Shown: piece after piece, positions 33,797-41,766 of the stretch
Layout: each line of letters starts with the position of its first letter
How positions within the stretch are numbered: position 1 is the first letter of the stretch
Source: Streptomyces sp. DSM 110735
GTDB taxonomy: Bacteria; Actinomycetota; Actinomycetes; Streptomycetales; Streptomycetaceae
Direction: 5' to 3'
DNA length: 64,000 nt
Assembly (NCBI RefSeq): GCF_016482685.1
Contig: NZ_JACYHF010000003.1
Coordinates: 124,001 to 188,000, forward strand
Notes under the pieces: generated by a model
Seen by the model: the letters and a program-made list of their open reading frames with translations, nothing else
The model's database searches: none
Told to the model about the DNA's origin: nothing
Position numbers and translations under genes: made by a program

Positions 33797-34279
33797 ATGC
33801 GTGTGATCGCCTGGCTCGTCGAGGGCACCTGGCCCGCCTGTGTGGACGCCGTACGGGAGCACACCCCGGCCGGTGCCGAGGTGGTGCTGCTGCATGTGAG
33901 CGGGCCCGAGGTGCCCGGGGTGGCGCACGGGGCGTTCGCGGGGCTGCTCGGGCGGGGGCGCCGGGGCGATCCGGGCGATCTGATGGAGGCACTGAACGAC
34001 GGTTCGGCGGCGGAGCTGCTCGCGGCGGCGGCCGAACGCCTCGGTCGCCCCTGTGTCCGCGAGGAGCGCTCGGGGCGGGTCGAGCGGGAGGTCGTCGCAG
34101 CCGCCGAGGGCGCCGACCTGCTGGTCCTCGCCCGCGACGGCGACCGCACCCGGCTCGGCCCGCACAGCCTCGGCCCGGCCGCCCGCTTCACCGTGGACCA
34201 CGCGCCCTGCCCGGTCCTGCTGGTCTGGCCGGACCGGGCGCCGTCCCTTGGGACCCTGCCGCCCCCGCCCCCGCACTGA
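33797..34279 (+). CDS. Universal stress protein (UspA) family
   Basis: 160 residues from ATG. An alpha/beta UspA fold is suggested by IAWLVEGTWPACVDAVREH at the start and by ADLLVLARDGD...GPHSLGPAARFTVDHAPCPVLLVWP near the end. The usual G-x2-G-x9-G-S/T nucleotide loop is altered (LGPHSLGPAARF), so ATP binding is uncertain. It follows the transporter gene by 53 bp and may form an operon with it. It is convergent with the lectin-fusion gene, 7 bp away. Confidence 0.8.
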   Translation: MRVIAWLVEGTWPACVDAVREHTPAGAEVVLLHVSGPEVPGVAHGAFAGLLGRGRRGDPGDLMEALNDGSAAELLAAAAERLGRPCVREERSGRVEREVVAAAEGADLLVLARDGDRTRLGPHSLGPAARFTVDHAPCPVLLVWPDRAPSLGTLPPPPPH

Positions 34280-34286
34280 CGGCTCG

Positions 34287-36215
34287 TCAGCGGCGGCGAC
34301 CCCCGTAGGTGCCGCCGTACGAGCCGCCGTACGAGTCCCCGTAGGACCCGCCGTAGGAGCCGTAGGACCCGCCGTGGTCGCGGTCGCCGTAGTGGCCGTC
34401 CCGGAAGCAGGCGTCCTGGTGGTCGGCGCAGCGGTAGGAGACGGGGAAGCCCTCGCGGGTGGGACCGGGCTGCTCGGTGGGGGTCGCGGCGGGCGTGGGC
34501 GTCGCGCTCCGCGTCGGAGCCGGTACGGCGGTCCGCCCGGGTGTGGCGGGGGCGCTGCTCGTGCCCTTGGCGGGCGGGGTGGTGCCGTCCCAGCCGACGC
34601 TCTGCATCTGGGGGTCGGGGTGGCTCGTGTCCATGACCCAGTGCTGCGCCCCGGTGTCCTCTCGGTTCTTGACGACCAGTGCGCCCGAGCCGTCGGTCGC
34701 GGCCGGGGTGAGGGCGAGGTCCTGGTCCCAGCGCGGAACGAGAACGCCCTGGAGGGTGAAGTCGTAGCGGAGGTTCTTCGCGGTGCGTCCGGTGGCCGAG
34801 CAGGGGGCGAGGCGGACCGAGTAGCCGAGGTGGGAGTCGAGGCAGAGGTCGGGGGCGGCGTCGCTGCGCAGCAGACCGCTGGTCTCGTACGTCCAGCGCT
34901 GGGACGGCGTGGAGGAGCAGGAGGCGAGTTCGGTCTCGGCGCCCTTGACCGCCTTGCCGACGACGCCGACGCAGTCGCCGGACGCCACGTTGTGCAGCCT
35001 GCCGTGCAGGGCGCCCTCGCGGGTGCTCGCCCCGGCCCACGAAGGACCCGGCGTGGGCGGGGTGTCCGGTGCCTCGGAGGGGGTGGCGCCGTGGGCGCGG
35101 GCGGAGTCGTCGCCGGAGCCGAACGCGGACCACAGCACCAGCGGGAGGACGACCAGACCGCCGACGGTGGCGACGGCCATGCCGAGGTTGCGGCGCCGGG
35201 CGCGGCGGGCTGCCCGGTGCGCGGAGCGGAGGGTCGGTCCCGAGGCGGTGGTGGTCCGGTGCGCGGGCGGGAGACCCGGGAAGGGGGCGAGCGACGGTTC
35301 GAAGTCCTCGCCGCCCGTGAGCGCGGGGACGGCGGGGGTCTCCTCGGCGCGGTGCGCGCGGGCTTCGCGGTACTCGGCGGCGCCCCAGCCGAGGACGGAC
35401 TCCGCGAGCGCGAGCCCGAGCCCCTGCTTGAAGCGGGCGAGCTGCTCGGCGGTCTCCATGCAGTGGCGGCAGCCCTCCAGATGGGCCCGCAGATCGGGGT
35501 CCATGTCCAGGGCGCCGCGCCGGAAGGTCACGTCCAGCATCCGCAGATAGCGCCCGCACTCGGGATCGGCGGCCAGCTCGCGGTGGGTCTGGAGGCACTC
35601 CTCGCGCAGCCGCTCACGGGCGCGGCGCAGTTCGATGAGGGTGTTCTCCTCGTCCAGACCGAGGAGTTCGGCGGGGACGGAGAGGGGTTCGCCCTCGACC
35701 TCGGCGTGCCAGAGCACGGCGCGGTAGGACTGGGGCAGCCGCTGGAACGCCCGGGACAGCAGGCGCCTGCCGGAGGAGGGGAGCAGTCGGGCGGCGGCGC
35801 GCTCGGTACTGCCGGGACCCGGGAGCAGCGCGGGATGCAGCAGGTCCTGGCGGCCGTCGCCGTCCCACTCGGCGGCGACGCGGCGCACGGTGACCAGCAG
35901 ATGGGGACGCCAGGCGGCGGAAGGACCGGCCTGGCGCAGGGTCTCGCCGAAGAGCCGGGTGAAGGCGGCGGTCGTGAGCATCCCGGCAGCGCGCGGTCCG
36001 GCGGTGCACAGCCGGGCGTAGGCGTAGCCCGCTGCCCAGTGCCGGTCGAGGAGTTCGCCGACGGGGTGCAGCGCGGGCGCCGCTCCGGTCCAGTTCTTCA
36101 GTTCGGCGCTCAGCTCCCGGTCCGATACCGGAGCCCGCCCGCCGTGTTCGCCGTAATCGACAAAATCCCGGGACTGGGGGAAATCAGGGAAATTCTCCGG
36201 TCCTTCGCCTTTCAC
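34287..36215 (-). CDS. Sigma-like/zinc-finger/transmembrane/ricin-lectin fusion protein (paralogue B)
   Basis: 642 residues from GTG at 36215, with GGAGGA 8 bp upstream. The design matches 22237-23892: a sigma-like region (about 60-240; LPQSYRAVLWHAEVEGEPLSV... resembling sigma region 4), an anti-sigma-type zinc finger (H245, C249, C252 in HLEGCRHC), a linker, one transmembrane helix (about 343-365; GMAVATVGGLVVLPLVLW) and an external ricin-B-like lectin domain (about 400-535; LHNVASGDCVGVV, ASCSSTPSQRWTYE). It then adds a Thr/Pro linker, a short Cys-containing motif (YRCADHQDACF) and a C-terminal Gly-Ser-Tyr repeat. Proposed role: a membrane-anchored regulator that senses a glycan; unproven. 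Confidence 0.8.
   Translation of the reverse strand: MKGEGPENFPDFPQSRDFVDYGEHGGRAPVSDRELSAELKNWTGAAPALHPVGELLDRHWAAGYAYARLCTAGPRAAGMLTTAAFTRLFGETLRQAGPSAAWRPHLLVTVRRVAAEWDGDGRQDLLHPALLPGPGSTERAAARLLPSSGRRLLSRAFQRLPQSYRAVLWHAEVEGEPLSVPAELLGLDEENTLIELRRARERLREECLQTHRELAADPECGRYLRMLDVTFRRGALDMDPDLRAHLEGCRHCMETAEQLARFKQGLGLALAESVLGWGAAEYREARAHRAEETPAVPALTGGEDFEPSLAPFPGLPPAHRTTTASGPTLRSAHRAARRARRRNLGMAVATVGGLVVLPLVLWSAFGSGDDSARAHGATPSEAPDTPPTPGPSWAGASTREGALHGRLHNVASGDCVGVVGKAVKGAETELASCSSTPSQRWTYETSGLLRSDAAPDLCLDSHLGYSVRLAPCSATGRTAKNLRYDFTLQGVLVPRWDQDLALTPAATDGSGALVVKNREDTGAQHWVMDTSHPDPQMQSVGWDGTTPPAKGTSSAPATPGRTAVPAPTRSATPTPAATPTEQPGPTREGFPVSYRCADHQDACFRDGHYGDRDHGGSYGSYGGSYGDSYGGSYGGTYGGRRR
34307..34376 (-). 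repeat. Repeat coding the Gly-Ser-Tyr tail of paralogue B
   Basis: About six degenerate 9-12-bp units of the type CCGCCGTAGGAG encode a G-G-S-Y-G type tail. It is confined to the last 30 codons and absent from paralogue A. Confidence 0.8.
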
Positions 36216-36529
36216 TACCGCATTCCTCCAGACCCGACACGGAATCGGCCCATACCGACGGCAGGACCCCGGACGCGACAGCCCCAACGCCCGCCTGGGG
36301 AAGCTCGTTTGAGACAGGGGGGACGCACCGGAGCGGACCGGCGCTCGCGGCGGAAAAACAATTGTCCGCGCGCCGGCAGCGCACACTTTCGCACAGGCCG
36401 GCGGCGCGGAACAAGAGATCTCCCGTTCACGGGCACGGAAAACAGAACGGGCGGCAAGGAAGTTGATCATTGACCAGGATTCAATCCCCGGAATCCTGTT
36501 GATCACTCAAGGAAAATAGACGGCGGAAA
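36216..36529. other. Upstream region of paralogue B and end of aldo/keto reductase gene
   Basis: 314 bp without a gene. It contains CGCACACTTTCGCACA at 36380-36395, similar to the motif upstream of paralogue A, and an inverted repeat at 36475-36498 flanked by two TTGATCA copies. It is more AT-rich than its neighbours around 36340-36520. Confidence 0.6.
36475..36498. promoter_or_regulatory. Inverted repeat flanked by two TTGATCA sites
   Basis: CAGGATTC (36475-36482) and GAATCCTG (36491-36498) form a perfect 8-bp inverted repeat with an 8-bp spacer. TTGATCA occurs on both sides (36463-36469 and 36499-36505). It may be a terminator for the aldo/keto reductase gene (32 bp after its stop) or a protein-binding site. 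Confidence 0.5.
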
Positions 36530-37498
36530 TCAGTGCCCGCTGACGGCGCGCGGGGTGTACGGGCGCTCCAGTTCCTCGATCTCCTCCTCGGTCAGCTCCA
36601 GCCGTACGGCGGCCACCGCGTCCTCCAGATGCCCCGGCCGGGACACCCCGACGATGGGCGCCGCCACCGTGTCCTGGTGCAGCAGCCACGCCAGCGCCAC
36701 CTGGGCGCGCGGCACGCCCCGCGCCTCGGCGACCCCGGTCACCGCCTCGACGATCTCGCGGTCGCTCTCCAGATACAGCCGTCCGCCGAAGTCGTCGTTC
36801 GCGCTGCGCCCGGTGACCGTGCCCCAGTCGCGGGTGAGCCGCCCGCGTGCCAGCGGGCTCCACGGCAGCACGCCGACCCCCTGGTCCGCGCAGAGCGGCA
36901 GCATCTCCCGCTCCTCCTCGCGGTAGAGCAGGTTGTAGTGGTTCTGCATGGACACGAACCGGGTCCAGCCGTTCAGCTCGGCGGTGTACTGCGCCTTGGC
37001 GAACTCCCACGCGTACATCGAACTCGCCCCGAGATAGCGGACCTTGCCCGCCTTCACCAGGTCGTGCAGAGCCTCCATCGTCTCCTCGATCGGAGTCTCG
37101 TGGTCGTAGCGGTGGATCTGGTAGAGGTCGACGTAGTCGGTGCCGAGCCTGCGCAGGCTGTGGTCGATCTCCGACAGGATCGCCTTGCGGGACAGACCGC
37201 CGCCGTTGGGTCCGGGGCGCATCCGTCCATGCACCTTGGTGGCGAGCACGATCTCGTCGCGGTGCCCGTAGTCCCGCAGTGCCTGGCCGACGATCTCCTC
37301 GCTGGTGCCGTCGGAGTACACGTTGGCGGTGTCGAAGAAGTTGATCCCCGCCTCCAGCGCCTGCCGGATCAGCGGCCGGGCCGCCTCCTCGTCGAGCGTC
37401 CACTCGTGGACGCCCCGGTCGGGCTCGCCGTAGGTCATGCAGCCCAGACAGATCCGCGAGACGTCCAGGCCCGTGGAACCCAGCTTCACATACCGCAT
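36530..37498 (-). CDS. Aldo/keto reductase
   Basis: 322 residues from ATG. A TIM-barrel aldo/keto reductase with the expected tetrad in order: Asp and Tyr in DTANVYSDG, Lys in VLATKVHG, His in LYQIHRYD. The C-terminal NADPH-binding segment (PIVGVSRPGHLEDAVAAV) is present. The sequence resembles the YghZ/Kv-beta-like branch of NADPH-dependent reductases of aldehydes. The physiological substrate is unknown. It stands alone on the minus strand. Confidence 0.93.
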   Translation of the reverse strand: MRYVKLGSTGLDVSRICLGCMTYGEPDRGVHEWTLDEEAARPLIRQALEAGINFFDTANVYSDGTSEEIVGQALRDYGHRDEIVLATKVHGRMRPGPNGGGLSRKAILSEIDHSLRRLGTDYVDLYQIHRYDHETPIEETMEALHDLVKAGKVRYLGASSMYAWEFAKAQYTAELNGWTRFVSMQNHYNLLYREEEREMLPLCADQGVGVLPWSPLARGRLTRDWGTVTGRSANDDFGGRLYLESDREIVEAVTGVAEARGVPRAQVALAWLLHQDTVAAPIVGVSRPGHLEDAVAAVRLELTEEEIEELERPYTPRAVSGH

Positions 37499-37650
37499 CG
37501 TTGCCGCTCCTGCCGTCGGGGAGGTGCTGTCATTCGCGAGGGTACGTCGGCCCGCCGAGGGCGAGTTGACGCACGCGGCGGGCGACCGGTTGGATCACGA
37601 CAGTGCCGTACGGCGGCCCCGCCGCCCCAGCCGAGAACCGAGGAGCGCAC

Positions 37651-38451
37651 GTGGCCCGCCAGGCTGTCCCGCGTGCCGCCGCCGCGCTGCTCGCCCTCGC
37701 CGTCGCCCTGACCGGCTGCGCATCGGGGCACGACGGGGACGGGGTGGAACCGCCGCCGCGCCACGCCGGGTTCGACTACCAGATCGGTGGCGCCTACCCG
37801 CCGCCCGCCGGGGTCCGGATCGTCACCCGCGACCGCGCCGACTCCCCCGCCCCCGGCCGCTACAACGTCTGTTACGTCAACGCCTTCCAGGCCCAGCCAG
37901 GCGAGCGCGCCGACTGGCCCGCCGACCTGCTGCTGCGCGACGCTGACGGCCACGCGGTGATCGACGAGGACTGGGACGAGCCCCTCCTCGACCTGCGCAC
38001 CCCCGCCAAGCGCGAACGGGTCGCCCGCCGGGTGAACGCCTGGATCGACGGCTGCGCCCGCAAGGGCTACGACGCCGTCGAGCCCGACAACTACGACAGC
38101 TACACCCGCTCCCGCCATCTGCTCTCCGCCGCCGACGCGGTGGCGTACATGCGCCTGCTGACCCGGCACGCGCACACCCGCCGCCTGGCTGTCGGCCAGA
38201 AGAACACGGCGGAACTGACCGGGCGCCGTGAAGCCGCCGGGCTGGACTTCGCGGTGGCGGAGGAGTGCGGGCAGTACGACGAGTGCGGGGTGTACGCGAA
38301 GGCGTACGACGACCGGGTGCTGGACGTCGAGTACACCGACGCGGGGCTGCGCAAGGCGCTGGCGCGCTGGGGCTCCCGGCTGAGCATCGTCCGCCGCGAC
38401 CTGGAGGTCTCCACGCCCGGCGATCCGGGGTACGTCCGCCGGACCCGCTGA
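37651..38451 (+). CDS. GH114-like (endo alpha-1,4-polygalactosaminidase family) lipoprotein
   Basis: 266 residues from GTG with AGGAG 5 bp upstream. A lipoprotein signal (ALTGC, Cys at about 22) precedes a TIM-barrel domain. DYQIGGAYPPPAGVRIVTRDRAD, RYNVCYVNAFQAQPGE, the DAVEPDNYDSY strand end and LAVGQKNTAELT are characteristic of GH114/TM1410-like glycosidases, which cut alpha-1,4-linked galactosamine polymers in fungal and bacterial matrices. The acidic residues of the strand ends are retained. It is a candidate for a surface enzyme acting on biofilm or cell-wall polymers. Confidence 0.82.
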   Translation: MARQAVPRAAAALLALAVALTGCASGHDGDGVEPPPRHAGFDYQIGGAYPPPAGVRIVTRDRADSPAPGRYNVCYVNAFQAQPGERADWPADLLLRDADGHAVIDEDWDEPLLDLRTPAKRERVARRVNAWIDGCARKGYDAVEPDNYDSYTRSRHLLSAADAVAYMRLLTRHAHTRRLAVGQKNTAELTGRREAAGLDFAVAEECGQYDECGVYAKAYDDRVLDVEYTDAGLRKALARWGSRLSIVRRDLEVSTPGDPGYVRRTR

Positions 38452-38478
38452 TTCGGCGTGCGCCGGACCCGTCGATTC
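38437..38478. repeat. 18-bp imperfect direct repeat across convergent stop codons
   Basis: Two 18-bp copies (38437-38454 and 38461-38478) share 16 of 18 bases. The first carries the TGA of the GH114-like gene, the second overlaps the stop of the convergent flavoprotein gene. Confidence 0.85.
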
Positions 38479-38989
38479 AGCGGGGCGGCTCCAGCAGGTC
38501 GAGGGCGGACTCCCAGGGGAAGCCGCCGTCCCCGCCGCCCTCCCCGAACCGCACGCCGAGCCCGGTCAGCCGCGCCACGCTCTCCCCGTAGGCGGGATGG
38601 GCGGCCAGCGCCTCACCGACCCGGGGAAGCACCGCGATCGGCACGCCGAGACCGAGCGCCTCGCACAGCGTGCCGACCGCGAGGGTGTCGGCGATCCCGG
38701 CGGACCACTTGTTGACGGTGTTGAAGGTCGCGGGCGCCACCACCACCGCGTCCGGCGGCGGGAAGGGGCGCGGGTCGCGCGGGGTGCGCCAGGCGGACCG
38801 CACGGTACGGCCGGTCAGCTTCTCGGCGGCGGCCAGGTCGAAGAAGCCGTTGGTCGCCGCCGGGGTGGCGATGACGCCGACCTCCCAGCCCCGGTCCCGC
38901 GCGGCCGTGATCAGGGTGTTGACCCCGTCGGCGATCCCGGCCGCGCAGACGACGACGTAGAGGAACGGCTTGCCGGTGCGGTCGGTCAT
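38477..38989 (-). CDS. HFCD-family flavoprotein
   Basis: 170 residues from ATG. A Rossmann-like flavoprotein of the homo-oligomeric flavin-containing Cys decarboxylase family, with the loop PATFNTVNKWSAGIADTL near residue 86 corresponding to the P-A-S/T-x-N-T-x motif of this group. Relatives include the Coa-biosynthetic CoaC domain and peptide decarboxylases such as EpiD. The function in this subfamily is not known. It lies 53 bp downstream of the ferredoxin gene on the same strand and may be the third gene of the P450 operon. Confidence 0.82.
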   Translation of the reverse strand: MTDRTGKPFLYVVVCAAGIADGVNTLITAARDRGWEVGVIATPAATNGFFDLAAAEKLTGRTVRSAWRTPRDPRPFPPPDAVVVAPATFNTVNKWSAGIADTLAVGTLCEALGLGVPIAVLPRVGEALAAHPAYGESVARLTGLGVRFGEGGGDGGFPWESALDLLEPPR

Positions 38990-39042
38990 CCGGGCACCCT
39001 ACCGGGAGCGCCGGAGAGCCGGACCCGCACCGGCGGGCGTGC

Positions 39043-39267
39043 TCAGTCGTCCGTGACGGCCGCCGCCCGGGGCGCGTCCTCCGTGACGGTGATGGCGCCG
39101 ACGGGGCAGGCGCGCGCCGCCTCCCGCACCATCGGGTTGTCGGTGGCGTCCTCGCGGCCCGGGATCAGCGCGCTGTAGCCGTCGTCGTCCTGGGTGAAGA
39201 CCGCCGGGGCGGCCAGCGCGCACTGTCCCGCGCCGATACAGAGATCCGTGTCGATGTCGATGTGCAT
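39043..39267 (-). CDS. [3Fe-4S] ferredoxin partner of the P450
   Basis: 74 residues from ATG. The small single-cluster ferredoxin pattern is visible: C10, C16 (CIGAGQC) and the C-terminal ACPVGAI. The second position of the cluster motif is Ala/Gly rather than Cys, so a three-iron cluster is predicted. The gene starts 12 bp after the P450 stop and is almost certainly co-transcribed with it. It should pass electrons from a ferredoxin reductase to the P450. Confidence 0.93.
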   Translation of the reverse strand: MHIDIDTDLCIGAGQCALAAPAVFTQDDDGYSALIPGREDATDNPMVREAARACPVGAITVTEDAPRAAAVTDD

Positions 39268-39279
39268 GGGCTGAGCCTC

Positions 39280-40509
39280 TTACCAGTTCACGGGGAGTTC
39301 CAGCATCCCCTGGATCGTGTCGCCGGGTTTGAAGGGGATCTCCTCGGCCGGGACGGCAAGGCGCAGCCCGGGCAGTCGGGTGAGCAGGGAGCCGAGGGCG
39401 ATCTCCAGTTCGGCGCGGGCGAGGTTCTGTCCGAGGCACTGGTGGATGCCGAAGCCGAAGGCCACATGGTGGCGGGCGGAGCGGTTCCAGTCCAGGCTGT
39501 CGGGGTCCTCGTACACGGCGGCGTCGCGGTTGATCACCGAGGTGGAGAAGAGCACGCCCTCGCCTGCCCGGATCGTCTCCCCCTCGACCTCGATGTCCTC
39601 CAGGGCGACCCGCACCAGACCGTCCGCGATGGACAGCATCCGCATCAGCTCCTCGACCGCGCCGGGCAGCAGCGAGGGGTCGGCGCGCAGCTCGGCCAGC
39701 TTCTCGGGGTGCCGCAGCAGGGTGAAGGTGCCCAGCGAGATCATGTTGGCGGTCGTCTCGTGCCCGGCGACGAGCAGGATGAGCCCGAGCGAGACGGTTT
39801 CCGCGCGGTCCAGGGCACCCTCGCTCAGCTGCTGGTGCACGAGGTCGTCGAGCACGCCGTCGCCGGGCTCGGACTGGGCTGCCTTGCGGTCGACCAGAGC
39901 GCCGAGATACTTCTCCAGCTCCACGCGGGCGGCCTGGGTGTCCTCGGCCGTCGGACCGCGCAGCAGCCTGCGGGACTGCGCCTCGAAGAACTCGTGGTCG
40001 TCGTACGGCACCCCGAGCAGGCCGCAGATCACCATGGACGGCACGGGGAGCGCGAAGGCGGAGACCAGCTCGGCGGGCGGTCCCTGCTCGATCATCGCGT
40101 CGAGGAGGTCGTCCACGATGCGCTGGATGCTCGGTCGCAGCGCGGCGGCGCGCTTGACGGTGAACGACGGGATCATCATCCGCCGCTGGACCTTGTGCTC
40201 GGGGTCGTCCAGACCGAGCAGCGCGACCCGCCGGTCCCGCACCCCGGCGAAGCGCGCCGAGGGAATGGGGAAGCCGGGCCTGGTGCGGTCGCTGGACAGC
40301 CGGGGGTCGGCAAGGAGGGCGCGGGCCGCGGTGTGCCCGGTGACGGCCCAGACCTCGCGGCCGTCGAACAGCGTGACCCGGGACAGCGGTCGCGCCTCGC
40401 GCAACGGGCCGTACCCGGTGGGCGGGTGGTAGGGACAGGAGCGGTCCTGCGGGAAGGCGACGGGGGCGGCCGGGGTGGCCGGCTCGGTGATGTCCGTCAG
40501 TTCCGTCAT
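39280..40509 (-). CDS. Cytochrome P450, CYP105-like
   Basis: 409 residues from ATG at 40509 with GAGG 7 bp upstream. All P450 landmarks are present: the I-helix AGHETT, the ExxR motif (EELMR), and the haem loop [11 protein letters not shown] with Cys358. The N-terminus ([27 protein letters not shown]) and the ferredoxin partner directly downstream are typical of the CYP105 family, which oxidises xenobiotics and macrolides. A family number needs an identity calculation. The upstream 349 bp contain a large inverted repeat that may bind its regulator. Confidence 0.93.
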   Translation of the reverse strand: MTELTDITEPATPAAPVAFPQDRSCPYHPPTGYGPLREARPLSRVTLFDGREVWAVTGHTAARALLADPRLSSDRTRPGFPIPSARFAGVRDRRVALLGLDDPEHKVQRRMMIPSFTVKRAAALRPSIQRIVDDLLDAMIEQGPPAELVSAFALPVPSMVICGLLGVPYDDHEFFEAQSRRLLRGPTAEDTQAARVELEKYLGALVDRKAAQSEPGDGVLDDLVHQQLSEGALDRAETVSLGLILLVAGHETTANMISLGTFTLLRHPEKLAELRADPSLLPGAVEELMRMLSIADGLVRVALEDIEVEGETIRAGEGVLFSTSVINRDAAVYEDPDSLDWNRSARHHVAFGFGIHQCLGQNLARAELEIALGSLLTRLPGLRLAVPAEEIPFKPGDTIQGMLELPVNW

Positions 40510-40858
40510 GGAAAGACCTCGCAGACGAAGAGGTGCGTCGTGCCGATCTTCATTAGATGCCTGGGGCACCCATGGGGCGACGACAAGTTCGGCCAGATCG
40601 GTGACCCCGCGGATCTGGCCGAAGAGCGTGGCCGTCATGGGTGCGGAAGCACCGGTTCCGGCCGTTCCGGATCGCACTTCGCTTCTTCTCGGCCAGGTTA
40701 CTCGGTTGCTTTCGGCCACTTTCAGTCTCGCGGATTCGGGGGTGTTCCGGCCACCGCTGCGCGGTACGGATGATTGTGGCGCCCGCCGGTGTTACGGCAG
40801 GTCGCAGGAGCAAGCCGTCCGAGCAATACGCCGTCTGACCGAGAAAGAGGACGAGGCA
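40510..40858. other. Divergent region between P450 and deazaflavin-dependent reductase genes
   Basis: 349 bp with no supportable gene. It holds a 12-bp inverted repeat at 40588-40623 and further copies of the [CT]TCGGCCA half-site at 40688 and 40711, listed separately. Both flanking promoters should lie here. Confidence 0.6.
40588..40623. promoter_or_regulatory. 12-bp perfect inverted repeat upstream of the P450
   Basis: TTCGGCCAGATC (40588-40599) and its exact complement GATCTGGCCGAA (40612-40623), spacer 12 bp, 79 bp upstream of the P450 start. The half-site TTCGGCCA recurs in direct orientation at 40711-40718 and as CTCGGCCA near 40688. This layout suggests a regulator-binding region; a terminator for a small RNA is the other option. 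Confidence 0.5.
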
Positions 40859-41308
40859 ATGCCGCTTGAGGGCGAGTACGAGCCCAGCCCGACCCAGTGG
40901 GTGCGCGACCAGGTCGAGCTGTACGAGGGGTCCGGCGGGACCAAGGGGACGACGCTGCGGGACACCGGGCTTCCGGTGATCGTCCTGACCACGCGGGGCG
41001 CGCGCAGCGGCAAGATCCGCAAGACGCCGCTGATGCGGGTGGAGCACGACGGCAAGTACGCCGCGGTCGCCTCCGTCGGCGGCGCGCCCAAACACCCCGT
41101 CTGGTACTTCAACGTCAAGTCCGACCCGGCGGTCGAACTCCAGGACGGCCCGGTCAAGCAGGACATGCGCGCCCGCGAGGTGACCGGCGCGGAAAAGGCC
41201 GAATGGTGGGACCGCGCGGTCGCCGCCTTCCCGCCGTACGCCGAGTACCAGGAGAAGACGGACCGGGAGATCCCGGTGTTCGTACTGGAGCCGGTGGACG
41301 CCCGCTGA
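40859..41308 (+). CDS. Deazaflavin (F420)-dependent nitroreductase family protein
   Basis: 149 residues from ATG after a GAGGACGAGG-type ribosome site. The sequence [53 protein letters not shown] is the signature of the DDN family, split-barrel proteins that bind reduced F420 or fatty acids. Actinomycete members reduce quinones, nitro compounds or other electrophiles. It is a complete domain of the usual size. It is divergent from the P450 gene; a good terminator overlaps its stop codon. Confidence 0.93.
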   Translation: MPLEGEYEPSPTQWVRDQVELYEGSGGTKGTTLRDTGLPVIVLTTRGARSGKIRKTPLMRVEHDGKYAAVASVGGAPKHPVWYFNVKSDPAVELQDGPVKQDMRAREVTGAEKAEWWDRAVAAFPPYAEYQEKTDREIPVFVLEPVDAR

Positions 41309-41329
41309 GCGGGCGCGCTCTCTTTTTTT
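41299..41329 (+). terminator. Classical Rho-independent terminator
   Basis: CGCCCGC (41299-41305) pairs with GCGGGCG (41309-41315), the loop being the stop codon TGA itself. Seven T residues follow at 41323-41329. Confidence 0.88.
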
Positions 41330-41766
41330 CGAGGGGTACGGGGCGCGGGCCGAGTCGCGAGGCTGAGGGGGCTCGGTCCGCGCGGCGGTATGGGACGGCC
41401 CCGGAGGTTGGTGCGGGCCAGGCCCGTTGGTCGGTGTGCGCCAGACCATGAAGCCGGCGCGGGTCAGACTCCGAGGTCGGTGCCCGATCCGCCCGGCCGG
41501 GTACGGTCCGGGAGGCGGGTGCAGGCCGAGCCCCCGAGGCCGGTGCGGGATAGCCCGCGAAGCCGGTGCGGGCCACGCCGCGAGTCGGTGCGGGCTCGGT
41601 CCGCACGGCGGCCCCTGGCCGGGAAGCTGGTGCGGGCCCGGCCCGGAGCGGTCCTGTGGGCCGGGGCCGTGAGGGCCGGGGGCGAACTCGCGAGCCCCGC
41701 GCGGGAGCGGGACCGGTTTTTTTGGGGCGGGGCGCATGAACCGGTTCCGGGACGGGCACTCGCCGG
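41309..41766. repeat. Degenerate tandem-repeat island
   Basis: 458 bp with no gene. From about 41405 to 41660 there are roughly ten degenerate copies of a 23-bp unit with the core GGTGCGGG and an inter-core segment rich in CCGCGA. Two T7 tracts bound the region (41323-41329 and 41717-41723). The minus-strand reading shows a Pro/Ala repeat (PAPAS) but no start site or codon pattern supports a gene. Confidence 0.65.

Noticed and set aside
38477..38989. The HFCD flavoprotein as a decarboxylase of the double-glycine peptide
   Set aside because: Relatives modify Cys-ending peptides, but the candidate peptide has no Cys and the gene is 32 kb away in a P450 operon.
41405..41660. CRISPR array
   Set aside because: Units are short, degenerate and contiguous, with no constant repeat, no unique spacers and no cas gene.
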